From: an uncultured Sediminicola sp. | GTDB lineage: Bacteria > Bacteroidota > Bacteroidia > Flavobacteriales > Flavobacteriaceae | Assembly (NCBI GenBank): GCA_938039345.1 | Contig: CALHVB010000149.1 | Coordinates: forward strand, 1 to 30,172 | Length of the DNA stretch: 30,172 bases | Direction of reading: 5' to 3' | Shown here: positions 19,183 to 29,740 of the stretch, piece after piece | Numbering within the stretch: position 1 is the first letter of the stretch | Layout: every line of letters starts with the position of its first letter | The notes under the pieces: generated by a model | Seen by the model: only the letters and a program-made list of their open reading frames with translations | What the model was told of the DNA's origin: nothing | Database searches by the model: none | Made by a program: the position numbers and the translations under genes

Positions 19183-20051
19183 TAAAAGAAAGCTACTAAT
19201 ATAATACTAAGCACAGCTAAGGCTATACCCAACCAATTTTTTAGACTTATTTTTTCTTTAAAAAGTAGAATTCCTAATAATGTAGATAATAAAACAACGG
19301 CCACATTGTTAATGGTAAAAACAGAAGCGCTATTTAAGCTTTTATGCTGTAGCGCCCTTAATAGGTAGTATATAGAGAAATAATTTGGTATACCTAATAC
19401 AATACCAGCAACTATGTTTTTTAAGTTTACTTTTAAAGGAGTTTTTAAAGTTTTGGCTAGTATAAAAACAATTCCAACAATAGCAGCTGCAAAAAATACC
19501 ATAGCTGAAAATAATGGTAGCTCTTTATTTGCAACATATTTTTCTTGAAGGTATTTAAGACTTGTATCTATAAAACCAGAACCAATAAATACTAATATTG
19601 GTAATACCCATGCTTCTTTGCCTATTGTTACTTCTTTCTCCTTAGGTTTTATAGATGCTAAATATACCGCAACTAGTGCTAAAATAATACCTAAAGTATT
19701 TAATACGCCTAATGTATCATTATACAAAAACAGGCCAAAAACAACGGGGATAACTAAAGACATTTTTGTAGCTAGTGAGGCCACAGAAACACCTACTATT
19801 TGTGCAGTTTTGGCCATTATATTGAAAACTAAAATAAACAAAATACCAAGTACTATGGTACCTATAAACCATGGTTTTTTTGGGAGTTCTTGTACAATTA
19901 CGGAACCATTATATAAATATATACCAAGAGCACCAGCAACAATATAATTTGTTATTATAGCATATAATGTTTGTACTTTGTAAACTGCAAATAGTTTAAA
20001 AATAACAAATAGCAAAGAGGTAAATAATATACTTAACGCTAAATCTAACAT
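19182..20051 (-). CDS. EamA/DMT-superfamily transporter
   Basis: 289 residues with about ten hydrophobic helices in two repeats, the layout of EamA (drug/metabolite transporter) proteins. The N-terminal half has GALGIYLYNG and LATKMSLVIPVVFGLFLYNDTLG; the second half has FTINNVAVVLLSTLLGILLFKEKISLKNWLGIALA near the C-terminus, the typical closing helix pair. It likely moves a small metabolite across the inner membrane; neither substrate nor direction is visible. It sits directly after the HAD gene (no intergenic base) and overlaps yigZ by one base, so it is tightly coupled to the ribD operon. A flavin-related substrate is possible but unsupported. Confidence 0.88.
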   Translation of the reverse strand: MLDLALSILFTSLLFVIFKLFAVYKVQTLYAIITNYIVAGALGIYLYNGSVIVQELPKKPWFIGTIVLGILFILVFNIMAKTAQIVGVSVASLATKMSLVIPVVFGLFLYNDTLGVLNTLGIILALVAVYLASIKPKEKEVTIGKEAWVLPILVFIGSGFIDTSLKYLQEKYVANKELPLFSAMVFFAAAIVGIVFILAKTLKTPLKVNLKNIVAGIVLGIPNYFSIYYLLRALQHKSLNSASVFTINNVAVVLLSTLLGILLFKEKISLKNWLGIALAVLSIILVAFF

Positions 20052-20657
20052 TTAGTTAATTTTGTTTTTAAGATTTATGATATCTTCTTTACCTACTTGT
20101 AGATTCCAGCATTTTATACCCAGTTTTTCAGCAGTATCTGTATTTTCTTTGGTATCATCTATAAAAAAAGTTTCGGCAGCTATTAAATTGTTGGTATTTA
20201 ATACAAATTCATAAATATCTGCATTTGGTTTTCTAAAATGTATTTCGTGTGATAAATAAAATTGCTCAAAGCAGTTTTTAAAACGGTTAAATTTTTCGGC
20301 GCCTATTTTACGAATTACTTCGTCTATATGAATTTCGTTGGTATTACTTAAAAGAAAAAGGCGATATTTATTTTCTCTAACTAAAGCTTCTAAAAACTCT
20401 AAACGATATTCTGGAAAATCTAAAATAATAGCATTCCATGCATACAAAAGTTCGTTGTTTGTGGCATTGGGGAAAATAGAACTCATTTTAGAAATAAAAT
20501 CTTTAGAACTCATAAGACCCTTTTCATAAGATTGGGCTATTTCTTCTATCTGTGGTGTCATTTTTGTAAACCCAAATTTTGACATTTCCCTTGGTGTAGC
20601 TGTTTTATCTAAATTGATGAAAATATCACCAAAATCAAAAATGATGTTTTTAATCAT
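20052..20657 (-). CDS. HAD-superfamily hydrolase (subfamily IA), YihX-like
   Basis: 201 residues. HAD motif I is FDFGDIFIN with nucleophile Asp8; the usual second Asp two residues on is replaced by Gly10, as in the YihX-type FDLGNVI proteins. Motif II is LLSNTN (Ser104), motif III Lys143 in HFRKPN, motif IV FFIDDTKENTD (Asp167, Asp168). The helical cap lies about 20-85. These enzymes dephosphorylate small phosphate esters such as sugar or nucleotide phosphates. It starts inside the ribD stop region, overlapping by 8 bases, and ends immediately before the EamA ATG. This coupling makes it a candidate for the phosphatase acting after RibD in riboflavin synthesis, though a housekeeping sugar phosphatase is equally possible. 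Confidence 0.9.
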   Translation of the reverse strand: MIKNIIFDFGDIFINLDKTATPREMSKFGFTKMTPQIEEIAQSYEKGLMSSKDFISKMSSIFPNATNNELLYAWNAIILDFPEYRLEFLEALVRENKYRLFLLSNTNEIHIDEVIRKIGAEKFNRFKNCFEQFYLSHEIHFRKPNADIYEFVLNTNNLIAAETFFIDDTKENTDTAEKLGIKCWNLQVGKEDIINLKNKIN

Positions 20658-21702
20658 TTATATACGTATTTAAAATATCTTTTTTTAAAAATTCAATAGA
20701 TGCTAATTTCCCTTCTAGTTTCGGTGCTTTTATACCTTTTGTAAAGGTAGACTGTCCTGTAAAAACTCTAGCCTTATCCCATAAATTAGCACCTATAAAG
20801 GTTTGCAATGTTTTAGAACCTCCTTCTATAAAAACACTTACAATGTTTCTCTTGTGTAAAACGGAACAAATTTGAGTAGCTATATCAGTAGTAAAATCAA
20901 TGCCTTCATAAGAAACATTAGGAAAGCTTTCTTTAGTGTTTTTTATATCAGTAATTATAATAGTTTGTACGCTGTTATCATAAATATGATATTCCTTTGG
21001 TATTTTTAAATCTTTATCTAATACTATTCTAATAGGAGAAATTCCTTTCCAATGCCTTACATCTAGTTTAGGGTTGTCTTCTAGTGCGGTATTTGTACCA
21101 ATTAATATTGCTTGTTCCTGGCTGCGCCATTGATGTACTCTTTGTTTAGAAAGTGTATTGGTAATCCAAAAGGGTTCTGGGTTTTCTTTTCTTTTCTTTT
21201 TTTCTGGCGCTATAAACCCATCTTTAGTTGCAGCCCATTTTAATACAATATAAGGTCGTTTTTTTTGCTGAAAGGTTAAAAAACGTTGGTGGTGTTTTTT
21301 ACATTCGTTTTCTAGAATACCTACTAATACGTTGCAGCCAGCATCTTTTAATTTTTTCACCCCCTTTCCTGCTACTTTATCATGTGGGTCTAAAGTACCA
21401 ATAACCACTTCCGGAATCTGATGTTTTACAATCAAATCTGCACAAGGTGGGGTTTTACCGTAGTGAGAGCAAGGTTCTAAGGTAACATATATAGTAGCAC
21501 TAGATAATTTAGATTTGTCTTTTACAGCATTAATAGCGTTTACTTCTGCGTGGTTACCACCGTAAGGGCTTGTATATCCTTCGCCTATAATATAATCATT
21601 ATAAACAATAACAGCACCAACAATAGGGTTAGGAAAAGTGGTACCTAGTCTATTTTTTGCTACCTGTAAAGCTCGTTGTATGTATTGCTCGTGTTTATTC
21701 AC
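20650..21702 (-). CDS. ribD: Bifunctional riboflavin deaminase/reductase RibD
   Basis: 350 residues. The N-terminal deaminase domain (about 1-145) has the zinc site His51-Ala-Glu53 in NHAEVNAI and the cysteines Cys78 and Cys87 in EPCSHYGKTPPCAD. The C-terminal reductase domain (about 150-350) has KWAATKDGFIAP, RSQEQAILIGTNTALEDNP, and FIEGGSKTLQTF. It deaminates and then reduces 2,5-diamino-6-ribosylamino-pyrimidinone phosphate in flavin synthesis. The start is GTG (minus-strand 21702-21700), right after the TAA of the upstream gene; the family fold begins a few residues later, and no ATG fits, so GTG is right. No FMN riboswitch was recognised upstream. Confidence 0.96.
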   Translation of the reverse strand: MNKHEQYIQRALQVAKNRLGTTFPNPIVGAVIVYNDYIIGEGYTSPYGGNHAEVNAINAVKDKSKLSSATIYVTLEPCSHYGKTPPCADLIVKHQIPEVVIGTLDPHDKVAGKGVKKLKDAGCNVLVGILENECKKHHQRFLTFQQKKRPYIVLKWAATKDGFIAPEKKKRKENPEPFWITNTLSKQRVHQWRSQEQAILIGTNTALEDNPKLDVRHWKGISPIRIVLDKDLKIPKEYHIYDNSVQTIIITDIKNTKESFPNVSYEGIDFTTDIATQICSVLHKRNIVSVFIEGGSKTLQTFIGANLWDKARVFTGQSTFTKGIKAPKLEGKLASIEFLKKDILNTYIND

Positions 21703-22164
21703 TTATTTTATAATGATTTCTTCGGTATGGTCTATGGCGTAACTAGATGTAAACCCAACCACTTTATAGCCTAAGTCTCCTTTTAAGTTTACAACAACTT
21801 TTTTTTCTAATACTTGTTTTAAAATAGAAGAAAGTAAATTTCCTTTATTATTTTCAATAATTTTAGAAGCAGAAAACTTAATGGTTAACGGAATAGAAAA
21901 TTCTTTTTTTGCGGGCACTTTAAACTCTTCGGCAGTAACAGTTCCCATGTATTTATCATCAACAAAAACTTCAATGTCATTGGTCCAAAGTGTACCGCCC
22001 AAACTGTTTGGGTTTTTAAAAATTGCATCAGCTTTTAATTCTACACTTTTTAAATTTGCCTTTACAACATCAATATTTTCCACAGCTATAAATTCTGGCT
22101 TTTTGTTTAGTTTACAACTATTACAAAGTAGTAGCACAGCAATAAATAAAATCACATTTTTCAT
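21703..22164 (-). CDS. LEA type 2 family lipoprotein
   Basis: 153 residues from ATG at 22164. A TTG two codons earlier (22170) also opens the frame, but the ATG gives a normal lipoprotein signal: MKNV, hydrophobic core, lipobox CNSC with Cys17. The body is a single beta-sandwich of LEA_2 type: VKANLKSVELKADAIFKNPNSLGGTL, VPAKKEFSIPLTIKFS, and KGDLGYKVVG are the usual strand pattern. These small lipoproteins are common in Bacteroidota and their job is unknown; the LEA name comes from plant dessication proteins and says nothing about role here. It is the first gene of the operon leading into ribD with zero spacing, which gives it the promoter. Confidence 0.78.
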   Translation of the reverse strand: MKNVILFIAVLLLCNSCKLNKKPEFIAVENIDVVKANLKSVELKADAIFKNPNSLGGTLWTNDIEVFVDDKYMGTVTAEEFKVPAKKEFSIPLTIKFSASKIIENNKGNLLSSILKQVLEKKVVVNLKGDLGYKVVGFTSSYAIDHTEEIIIK

Positions 22165-22201
22165 AGACAATAAAGAGTATAATTAATGTATCTTCACAGC
22201 A

Positions 22202-22209
22202 CAAAAATA
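22202..22209 (-). promoter_or_regulatory. -7 promoter element for the LEA lipoprotein-ribD operon
   Basis: Minus-strand TATTTTTG, a full match to TAnnTTTG, 37 bases before the ATG at 22164. No TTG at the usual distance upstream. The first gene has nothing else before it, so this is the likely promoter of the whole five-gene operon. Confidence 0.5.
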
Positions 22210-22296
22210 GGACTTTAAAACAACTAAATTGCTATTTTAAGATTTACTCAATAATAGAGATTTAAATGCTCTGAGGTTTAGCTCAAAGCTTTAATT

Positions 22297-22304
22297 TATT
22301 TTTG
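22297..22304 (+). promoter_or_regulatory. -7 promoter element for prmC
   Basis: TATTTTTG matches TAnnTTTG; a TTT at 22277-22279 sits 17 bases upstream in place of TTG. Transcription would begin near 22311, almost at the TTG of the longer frame (22313), which supports the ATG at 22349 as the real prmC start. Confidence 0.55.
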
Positions 22305-22348
22305 CGAACGCCTTGTGTATACTCATAAAGGTGATTTACTATTTTAAT

Positions 22349-23206
22349 ATGTTATTACAAGAGATTAAAACTATTTTTCATAAAGAATTAGATACTTTAT
22401 ACCCAAGTACAGAGGTAGATAGCTTTTTTTATATGATGATAGAGCATTATTTAGGTCTAGAACGTTTTATACTGGCTTTAGAACCACAGAAAGTAATTTC
22501 TAAAGAAGAAGAAGAACCTTTGTTTAAAGGCTTATCTAAATTGGTCTTACATCAGCCTATACAATATATTTTAGGTACAGCTCATTTTTATGATTTGGAG
22601 TTTATAGTAAATAGCAATGTCTTAATACCAAGACCAGAAACAGAGGAGTTGGTAGATTGGATTGTAACCGAAGCAAAGGATAAAAAAGAAGAATTACATA
22701 TTTTAGATATAGGAACAGGTAGTGCTTGTATTGCTATTTCATTGGCAAAAAATATGCCTAATGTAAAAGTATATGCCATAGATGTATCTAAAGAAGCTTT
22801 ACAAGTAGCAAAAGATAATGCAGTGAAAAATAAGGTAAAGATTGAGTTTATACAAGCAGATATCTTACAATTAAATAATTTACAACAAAAGTTTGATGTA
22901 ATAGTTTCTAACCCGCCTTATGTTAGAGCGTTAGAAAAAAAAATGATGCATTTAAATGTAACAGGGAAAGAACCAGATTTTGCACTTTTTGTTAGTGATG
23001 AAAATCCTTTGGTTTTTTATAAAAAAATAACACATTTAGCAAAAGAAAACCTAAAGTTGAATGGAATTTTGTATTTTGAAATTAATCAATATTTAGGAGA
23101 AGAAACAAAGCAACTTTTAGTAGATGCTGAATTTGTAGAAATTGAACTTAGAAAAGATATGTTTGGAAACGATAGAATGTTAAAGGGAGTTTTGGGTTTA
23201 AAATAG
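22349..23206 (+). CDS. prmC: Peptide chain release factor N5-glutamine methyltransferase
   Basis: 285 residues from ATG at 22349. The open frame reaches back to a TTG at 22313, but that adds 12 residues not expected for the family and would begin at about the transcription start, so the ATG is chosen. The N-terminal helical domain has LHQPIQYILGTAHFYDLEF, then VLIPRPETEELVDWI (91-105), the SAM-binding loop ILDIGTGSACIAIS (118-131), and the catalytic NPPY (188-191), which binds the glutamine. PrmC (HemK) methylates the Gln of the GGQ motif in RF1 and RF2 and so speeds translation termination. It is followed by ligA 30 bases downstream on the same strand, probably cotranscribed. Confidence 0.95.
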   Translation: MLLQEIKTIFHKELDTLYPSTEVDSFFYMMIEHYLGLERFILALEPQKVISKEEEEPLFKGLSKLVLHQPIQYILGTAHFYDLEFIVNSNVLIPRPETEELVDWIVTEAKDKKEELHILDIGTGSACIAISLAKNMPNVKVYAIDVSKEALQVAKDNAVKNKVKIEFIQADILQLNNLQQKFDVIVSNPPYVRALEKKMMHLNVTGKEPDFALFVSDENPLVFYKKITHLAKENLKLNGILYFEINQYLGEETKQLLVDAEFVEIELRKDMFGNDRMLKGVLGLK

Positions 23207-23236
23207 GTAAACAAAGTAAATTAGAGTAATAATTAA

Positions 23237-25231
<1,995 letters not shown>

Positions 25232-25332
25232 GGTTTAGTATTTCTTATATGAAATGATAAACTTGTTTTTTTGTATTTTACAATTAAACTTTTTTTCTAA
25301 GTTACAGTCTTAGAACTAAATGCGATTTAATT

Positions 25333-26715
25333 ATGAAAACTAAGTTATCAGATAAAGAAATACAACACCTTTATTGGCGAGCATGTTTTGGTATTACTAA
25401 TCCTGAACTTAGTAGCATTCGTAAACTATCTAAAGAAAAAATAATTCATCGTTTATTCGAGAACAGTAAACCTATTAATGAGCTAAATATAGATTTTTCG
25501 GAAATAGAAAATTATTCTAAAGACGCAACTGCAGAAGAAAAGAGGGAGAAACGTAAATTACAACGAGAAAAAATAAAAGAGTTAAATATTCTTTGGAACC
25601 GCCAATTACATACTACAGAAGCGGTTTTAAGAGAAAAAATGACCTTATTTTTTACCAATCATTTTTCGGTACGTATCGTAAATATTAAAGGAGTACTTCA
25701 ATTACATAATATTATAAGGAAAAATGCTTTAGGCAATTTTGGAGATTTATTAATGCAAGTTTCTAAGTCGCCTGCAATGATTACTTTTTTAAATAACCAG
25801 CAAAATAAGAAAAAGAGTCCTAACGAAAATTTTGCTCGTGAAGTAATGGAGCTCTTTACTTTAGGTAGAGATAATGGTTATACAGAAAAAGATATAAAAG
25901 AAGCAGCAAGAGCATTTACGGGTTGGGGAGTTCATAAAAAAGTTGAGTTTGTTTTTAGAAAAAATGTACACGATTACGAAACAAAAACTATTCTAGGGCA
26001 AACAGGAAATTTTACTGGAGAAGATGTTATAAAAATATTGTTATCTAAACAACAAACAGCTAAATATATAACTCAGAAAATATACAAATACTTGGTTAAT
26101 GATGAGTTAGATGAGGCAAATGTTAATGAATTAACCCAAATATTTTACAATTCTGGTTATAATATAAGTATACTCTTAAAAGCTATATTTAGGAGTGATA
26201 ATTTCTATGAGTCTAAAAATATAGGAGTATTAATTAAATCGCCTATAGATTTAATTACAGGCTTAAGTAGACAATTTAAGATTGTTTTTAATAAGCCTAA
26301 AACGTTAATGTTTTTACAGAACAAATTAAATCAGACCATTTTTAACCCTCCAAATGTTGCAGGTTGGCCTGGAGGTAAGTATTGGATAGATAGTTCTACT
26401 TTAATGTTACGTATTAAACTAGCTTCCATGGCATTAAATGGAGGTGTAATAACCGAGGATTTTACAGGTGATAGTATGATGATGCAAAAGAAAAAAAGGA
26501 AAGCCGCATGGCTTTCTAAAAACAATAAAGTAACTGCCGATTGGGATTTATTTTTATCTTCTTTAGAAACAGAAAACAAAGAAAAAATAGCATCATTTTT
26601 AATTCAACCAAGATTATCTAGTACAGCTCAAAAGATAATCAAAGATGCAGAATACTTATCGGTTAAAAGTTATGTAGTTAAATTATTAAGCCTACCAGAA
26701 TATCAACTTTGTTAA
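25333..26715 (+). CDS. DUF1800 family protein
   Basis: 460 residues. The hallmarks of DUF1800 are NENFAREVMELFTLG (about 163-177), AARAFTGWG, and near the end FNPPNVAGWPGGKYWIDSSTLMLR (about 336-359). The chain is mostly helical with several Lys- and Arg-rich stretches and has no visible signal peptide or lipobox. DUF1800 genes are typically found directly before DUF1501 genes, and the biochemical role is unknown. Here the next gene starts 11 bases on, so they form one unit. If the partner is exported by Tat, this protein may ride along as a complex, since it has no signal of its own; this is inference. No clear promoter was found in the 101-base gap after ligA. Confidence 0.9.
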   Translation: MKTKLSDKEIQHLYWRACFGITNPELSSIRKLSKEKIIHRLFENSKPINELNIDFSEIENYSKDATAEEKREKRKLQREKIKELNILWNRQLHTTEAVLREKMTLFFTNHFSVRIVNIKGVLQLHNIIRKNALGNFGDLLMQVSKSPAMITFLNNQQNKKKSPNENFAREVMELFTLGRDNGYTEKDIKEAARAFTGWGVHKKVEFVFRKNVHDYETKTILGQTGNFTGEDVIKILLSKQQTAKYITQKIYKYLVNDELDEANVNELTQIFYNSGYNISILLKAIFRSDNFYESKNIGVLIKSPIDLITGLSRQFKIVFNKPKTLMFLQNKLNQTIFNPPNVAGWPGGKYWIDSSTLMLRIKLASMALNGGVITEDFTGDSMMMQKKKRKAAWLSKNNKVTADWDLFLSSLETENKEKIASFLIQPRLSSTAQKIIKDAEYLSVKSYVVKLLSLPEYQLC

Positions 26716-26726
26716 AATAACGAATT

Positions 26727-27920
26727 ATGGAAAGGAGAGATTTTTTAAAGAATTCAATATTTGCTTCGGGGATGACTCTAGTGCCTTCTTTTTTAAAGAG
26801 TATGGAGTTCTTAACACCCGATAAGTTATCTGGCTATAAAAATGTAATTATTATTCAATTATCTGGAGGTAACGATGGTTTAAATACTATTGTACCCATT
26901 AATAATGATATTTACTATAGATTAAGACCTCAAATAGCAAAGACAGCTACTGAGACTATAAAAATACAAGACAATTTAGCTTTTAATAGCAACCTTAAAG
27001 AAATAGCTGAATTATATGACCAAGGAGAAGTAAGTATTATAAATAATGTAGGGTATCCAAATCCTAATCGTTCTCATTTTAGAAGCACAGATATATGGCA
27101 TACAGGTAGTGGTGCTAATGAGTATCTTAGTACAGGTTGGATAGGAAGGTATTTAGATGCTAATTGTAATAATCCTTATGATGCCATAGAAGTTAACTCA
27201 GGTTTATCCTTAGCTTTAAAAGGGAATAAAATGAATGGTATAGCCCTTACCGATGCTAATTTTTTATATAAAAATACACGAGAAGCTTTTTTTAAAGAAG
27301 TAGCCTTAAATTCGGATAAAGAAATGCTAACAGAAGATAATCAAGGTTATTTGTATAAAACAATGTTAGAAACCTATTCTTCTGCTTCTTATATAAAAGA
27401 AACATCTAAAATTTTTGAAGTTAAGAGTACATACCCTAATAATGCTTTTGGTAAAAATTTAAAAGAAATTGCAAATTTTATTAATTCAGGATTATCAACA
27501 CGGGTATATTACAGTTCTTTGGGGAGTTTTGATAGTCATGTAAACCAAAAAGGAAGTCAGGATAGGTTATTAAAAAATTATTCGGAGTCGGTAGGTGCTT
27601 TGGTCAAAGATTTAAAAGCTAATAATAGATTTAAAGATACTCTAATTCTTACTTTTTCAGAATTTGGTAGAAGAGTAAAAGAAAACGCTAGTAGAGGTAC
27701 AGACCACGGTACGGCAAATAATATTACCATAATTAGTGGGGCATTAAAAAAATCAGGAGTTTATAATGAAACCCCTGATTTAATGAATTTAGATGCCAAT
27801 GGCGATTTAAAATATACTGTAGATTTTAGAAGTATTTATGCTACTATTCTTAACAACTGGTTAGCAGTAGATGACACAACAGTATTAAATGCTAGTTTTG
27901 ATAAATTAAGCTTTGTGTAA
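26727..27920 (+). CDS. DUF1501 family protein with Tat-type signal
   Basis: 397 residues. The N-terminus MERRDFLKNS fits a twin-arginine signal (RRDFLK, residues 3-8) followed by a short hydrophobic stretch ending near PSFLKS. DUF1501 marks follow: VIIIQLSGGNDGLNTIVP (about 40-57), NRSHFRSTDIWHTG, YYSSLGSFDSHVNQKG, and FSEFGRRVKENASRGTDHGTAN. The last block resembles the metal-binding end of sulfatase/alkaline-phosphatase-like enzymes, and the family is thought to share that fold, so a metal-dependent hydrolase in the periplasm is plausible; the substrate is unknown. It is the second gene of the DUF1800 pair, 11 bases after it. Confidence 0.9.
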   Translation: MERRDFLKNSIFASGMTLVPSFLKSMEFLTPDKLSGYKNVIIIQLSGGNDGLNTIVPINNDIYYRLRPQIAKTATETIKIQDNLAFNSNLKEIAELYDQGEVSIINNVGYPNPNRSHFRSTDIWHTGSGANEYLSTGWIGRYLDANCNNPYDAIEVNSGLSLALKGNKMNGIALTDANFLYKNTREAFFKEVALNSDKEMLTEDNQGYLYKTMLETYSSASYIKETSKIFEVKSTYPNNAFGKNLKEIANFINSGLSTRVYYSSLGSFDSHVNQKGSQDRLLKNYSESVGALVKDLKANNRFKDTLILTFSEFGRRVKENASRGTDHGTANNITIISGALKKSGVYNETPDLMNLDANGDLKYTVDFRSIYATILNNWLAVDDTTVLNASFDKLSFV

Positions 27921-28050
27921 TTTTTAGTTGAAACTTTTAACTTAATAAAATGTAAGAATTAACTATAATATAATATGTGATACGCCTTATTTTTTCTTAT
28001 TTTTAGTGATGAAACATTCCCCCTATATACATCATTGAAAATTTAAGGTA

Positions 28051-29598
28051 ATGGCACACAAGTTTGTAGATTTAGGAAAAAAGGGAAAGAAAGTATGTTT
28101 ATACAAATACAATAAGAAAACACAAAAGCTAGTAGTAGCCAGGCAAGTACTCTGGGGAGATTGGCTTTCTATAGATGAGAATCATGATTTTTCTGCTTTA
28201 AACATTTCTCATGGCTATTTAGCTGTAAAATGGGCACCAAAATCTGCGGATGCTCAAACCCTTTATATCAAAGAAGAACAAACCACGGATAAGCGGCCTT
28301 TAGAAATTATATTTTTAGATGTTGCGCAAGGAGATGGTGCAGTATTAATAACACCGGAAATAGGAGCAGATGAACGTATAATGGTTATTGATGCAGGAGA
28401 AGGTGATCATATGCAGCGCTTTTTACACGGAAGATTTAAAGCCTATCGTGGATTTCAGTTTGATGCTGCTATTATTACACACCCCGATATGGATCATTAT
28501 TTAGGATTTAAATCCTTGTTTGAAGATACTAATGTTGGCTTTAATACTATTTATCAAAATGGAATAGTAGAACGCCCTGTGAGTGGGCAGTTTCAAAAAG
28601 TAGGTGGTTTGGTACCAGACCCTATTACTAATGTTAAGTATATTACAGATTTAGCCACATCAAAATCGGATATAGAACTTCATTTCAGCGATAAAAATAA
28701 ATTAGGAAAGTTTGTCTTCCCTTGGGTAATGCATCATGCATTAAATAACCCAAAAATTAAGGAATTCAAAATGCTTTCTACAGATACAAACCATAGTACA
28801 CATGAAAATGGTAGAAGATATATGCCTGGTTTTGCACCATCTAACAATAGAGGTTATAGTATAGAGGTACTGGGGCCAGTAGTAGAGCCAGATGCCAATG
28901 GTAATCTAAGGTTACGAAAAATAAGTAGTTACGGTAAAACAAAAAACGGACATTCTATACTATTAAGATTGCACTATGGAAATTATAAGATATTCTTTGG
29001 AGGAGATTTAAACAAACCTGCAGAAAAGTTTTTACTTAAACATTATACAGGGATTAAGAGGTTCCCTAGAAAAGGAAGTGATGCATCAAAAAAAATGATA
29101 AAAGATGCTAAAAATTGGTTTGAAGCGGAAATAATGAAAGTGTGTCACCATGGAGCTTCTGATGTAACCGATGAATTTATGGAAACGGTAAACCCTGCGT
29201 GTTTTGTAATCTCATCAGGCGATGAGGAAGGTCATGTGCATCCAAGACCAGATTTATTAGGGAGATTAGGTAAATGTGGTAGAGGAGAATCTCCTGTTTT
29301 GTTATCTACTGAACTACAGCGTTCTACAAGAGAAAAAGAAGATAAAAAACTGGTAGAAAAATTACATAAAAACTTAGAAAAGTTATCTATTAAATCTACA
29401 GAAAAATTAAAGAAAATAATACAAGAGCAAGTAAACGAACTTTCTAAAAATAATGTAGCTGTGTATGGTGCTATTTATGTAAAAACAGACGGAGAACGTT
29501 TAATAACGGCATTTAAAATAGAAGAACCATCGGATAAAAAAAAGTGGTTTTATTTTGAGTATACTATAAATGCTTCCGGAGAACTAGAGTTATCATAA
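28051..29598 (+). CDS. Stand-alone ComEC/Rec2-type metallo-beta-lactamase-fold hydrolase, cytoplasmic
   Basis: 515 residues with no signal peptide or membrane helix. About 80 N-terminal residues of unclear fold precede the metallo-beta-lactamase domain (about 84-400). Its motifs follow the ComEC/Rec2 C-terminal pattern: FLDVAQGDG (88-96), IDAG (113-116), THPDMDH (143-149, the HxDxDH metal site), GHSILLRL (300-307), FFGGDL (315-320), KVCHHGASD (363-371), and SSGDEEGHVHPRP (388-400). The C-terminal 115 residues have a charged helix (about 425-465) and a final beta segment. ComEC itself fuses such a domain to a DNA-uptake channel; here the channel is absent, so this is a soluble relative, perhaps a nuclease or phosphodiesterase. 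It is not in an operon with either neighbour as far as seen. A defence role is speculative. Confidence 0.85.
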   Translation: MAHKFVDLGKKGKKVCLYKYNKKTQKLVVARQVLWGDWLSIDENHDFSALNISHGYLAVKWAPKSADAQTLYIKEEQTTDKRPLEIIFLDVAQGDGAVLITPEIGADERIMVIDAGEGDHMQRFLHGRFKAYRGFQFDAAIITHPDMDHYLGFKSLFEDTNVGFNTIYQNGIVERPVSGQFQKVGGLVPDPITNVKYITDLATSKSDIELHFSDKNKLGKFVFPWVMHHALNNPKIKEFKMLSTDTNHSTHENGRRYMPGFAPSNNRGYSIEVLGPVVEPDANGNLRLRKISSYGKTKNGHSILLRLHYGNYKIFFGGDLNKPAEKFLLKHYTGIKRFPRKGSDASKKMIKDAKNWFEAEIMKVCHHGASDVTDEFMETVNPACFVISSGDEEGHVHPRPDLLGRLGKCGRGESPVLLSTELQRSTREKEDKKLVEKLHKNLEKLSIKSTEKLKKIIQEQVNELSKNNVAVYGAIYVKTDGERLITAFKIEEPSDKKKWFYFEYTINASGELELS

Positions 29599-29702
29599 TA
29601 CTTATTAACATAGCTTATGCGGTATTGTTTTTAGATAATATTTTTACTCTTTAAAATGTAGGTTATTTATCGATTTTATATCGTAAAAAAGAATAATTAT
29701 TT

Positions 29703-29710
29703 TATGTTTG
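29703..29710 (+). promoter_or_regulatory. -7 promoter element for the repeat lipoprotein
   Basis: TATGTTTG matches TAnnTTTG, 30 bases before the ATG at 29741. No TTG at the expected spacing upstream. Confidence 0.5.
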
Positions 29711-29740
29711 TGTTTTAATTAATAATACCAAACATACCAT

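Noticed and set aside
22313..22348. Longer TTG start for prmC
   Set aside because: The TTG lies at the likely transcription start from the TATTTTTG promoter, and the family length and sequence fit the ATG at 22349.
21703..22348. FMN riboswitch upstream of the ribD operon
   Set aside because: The leader of the operon is only about 35 bases and the gap shows none of the conserved RFN-element segments; ribD is also not the first gene.
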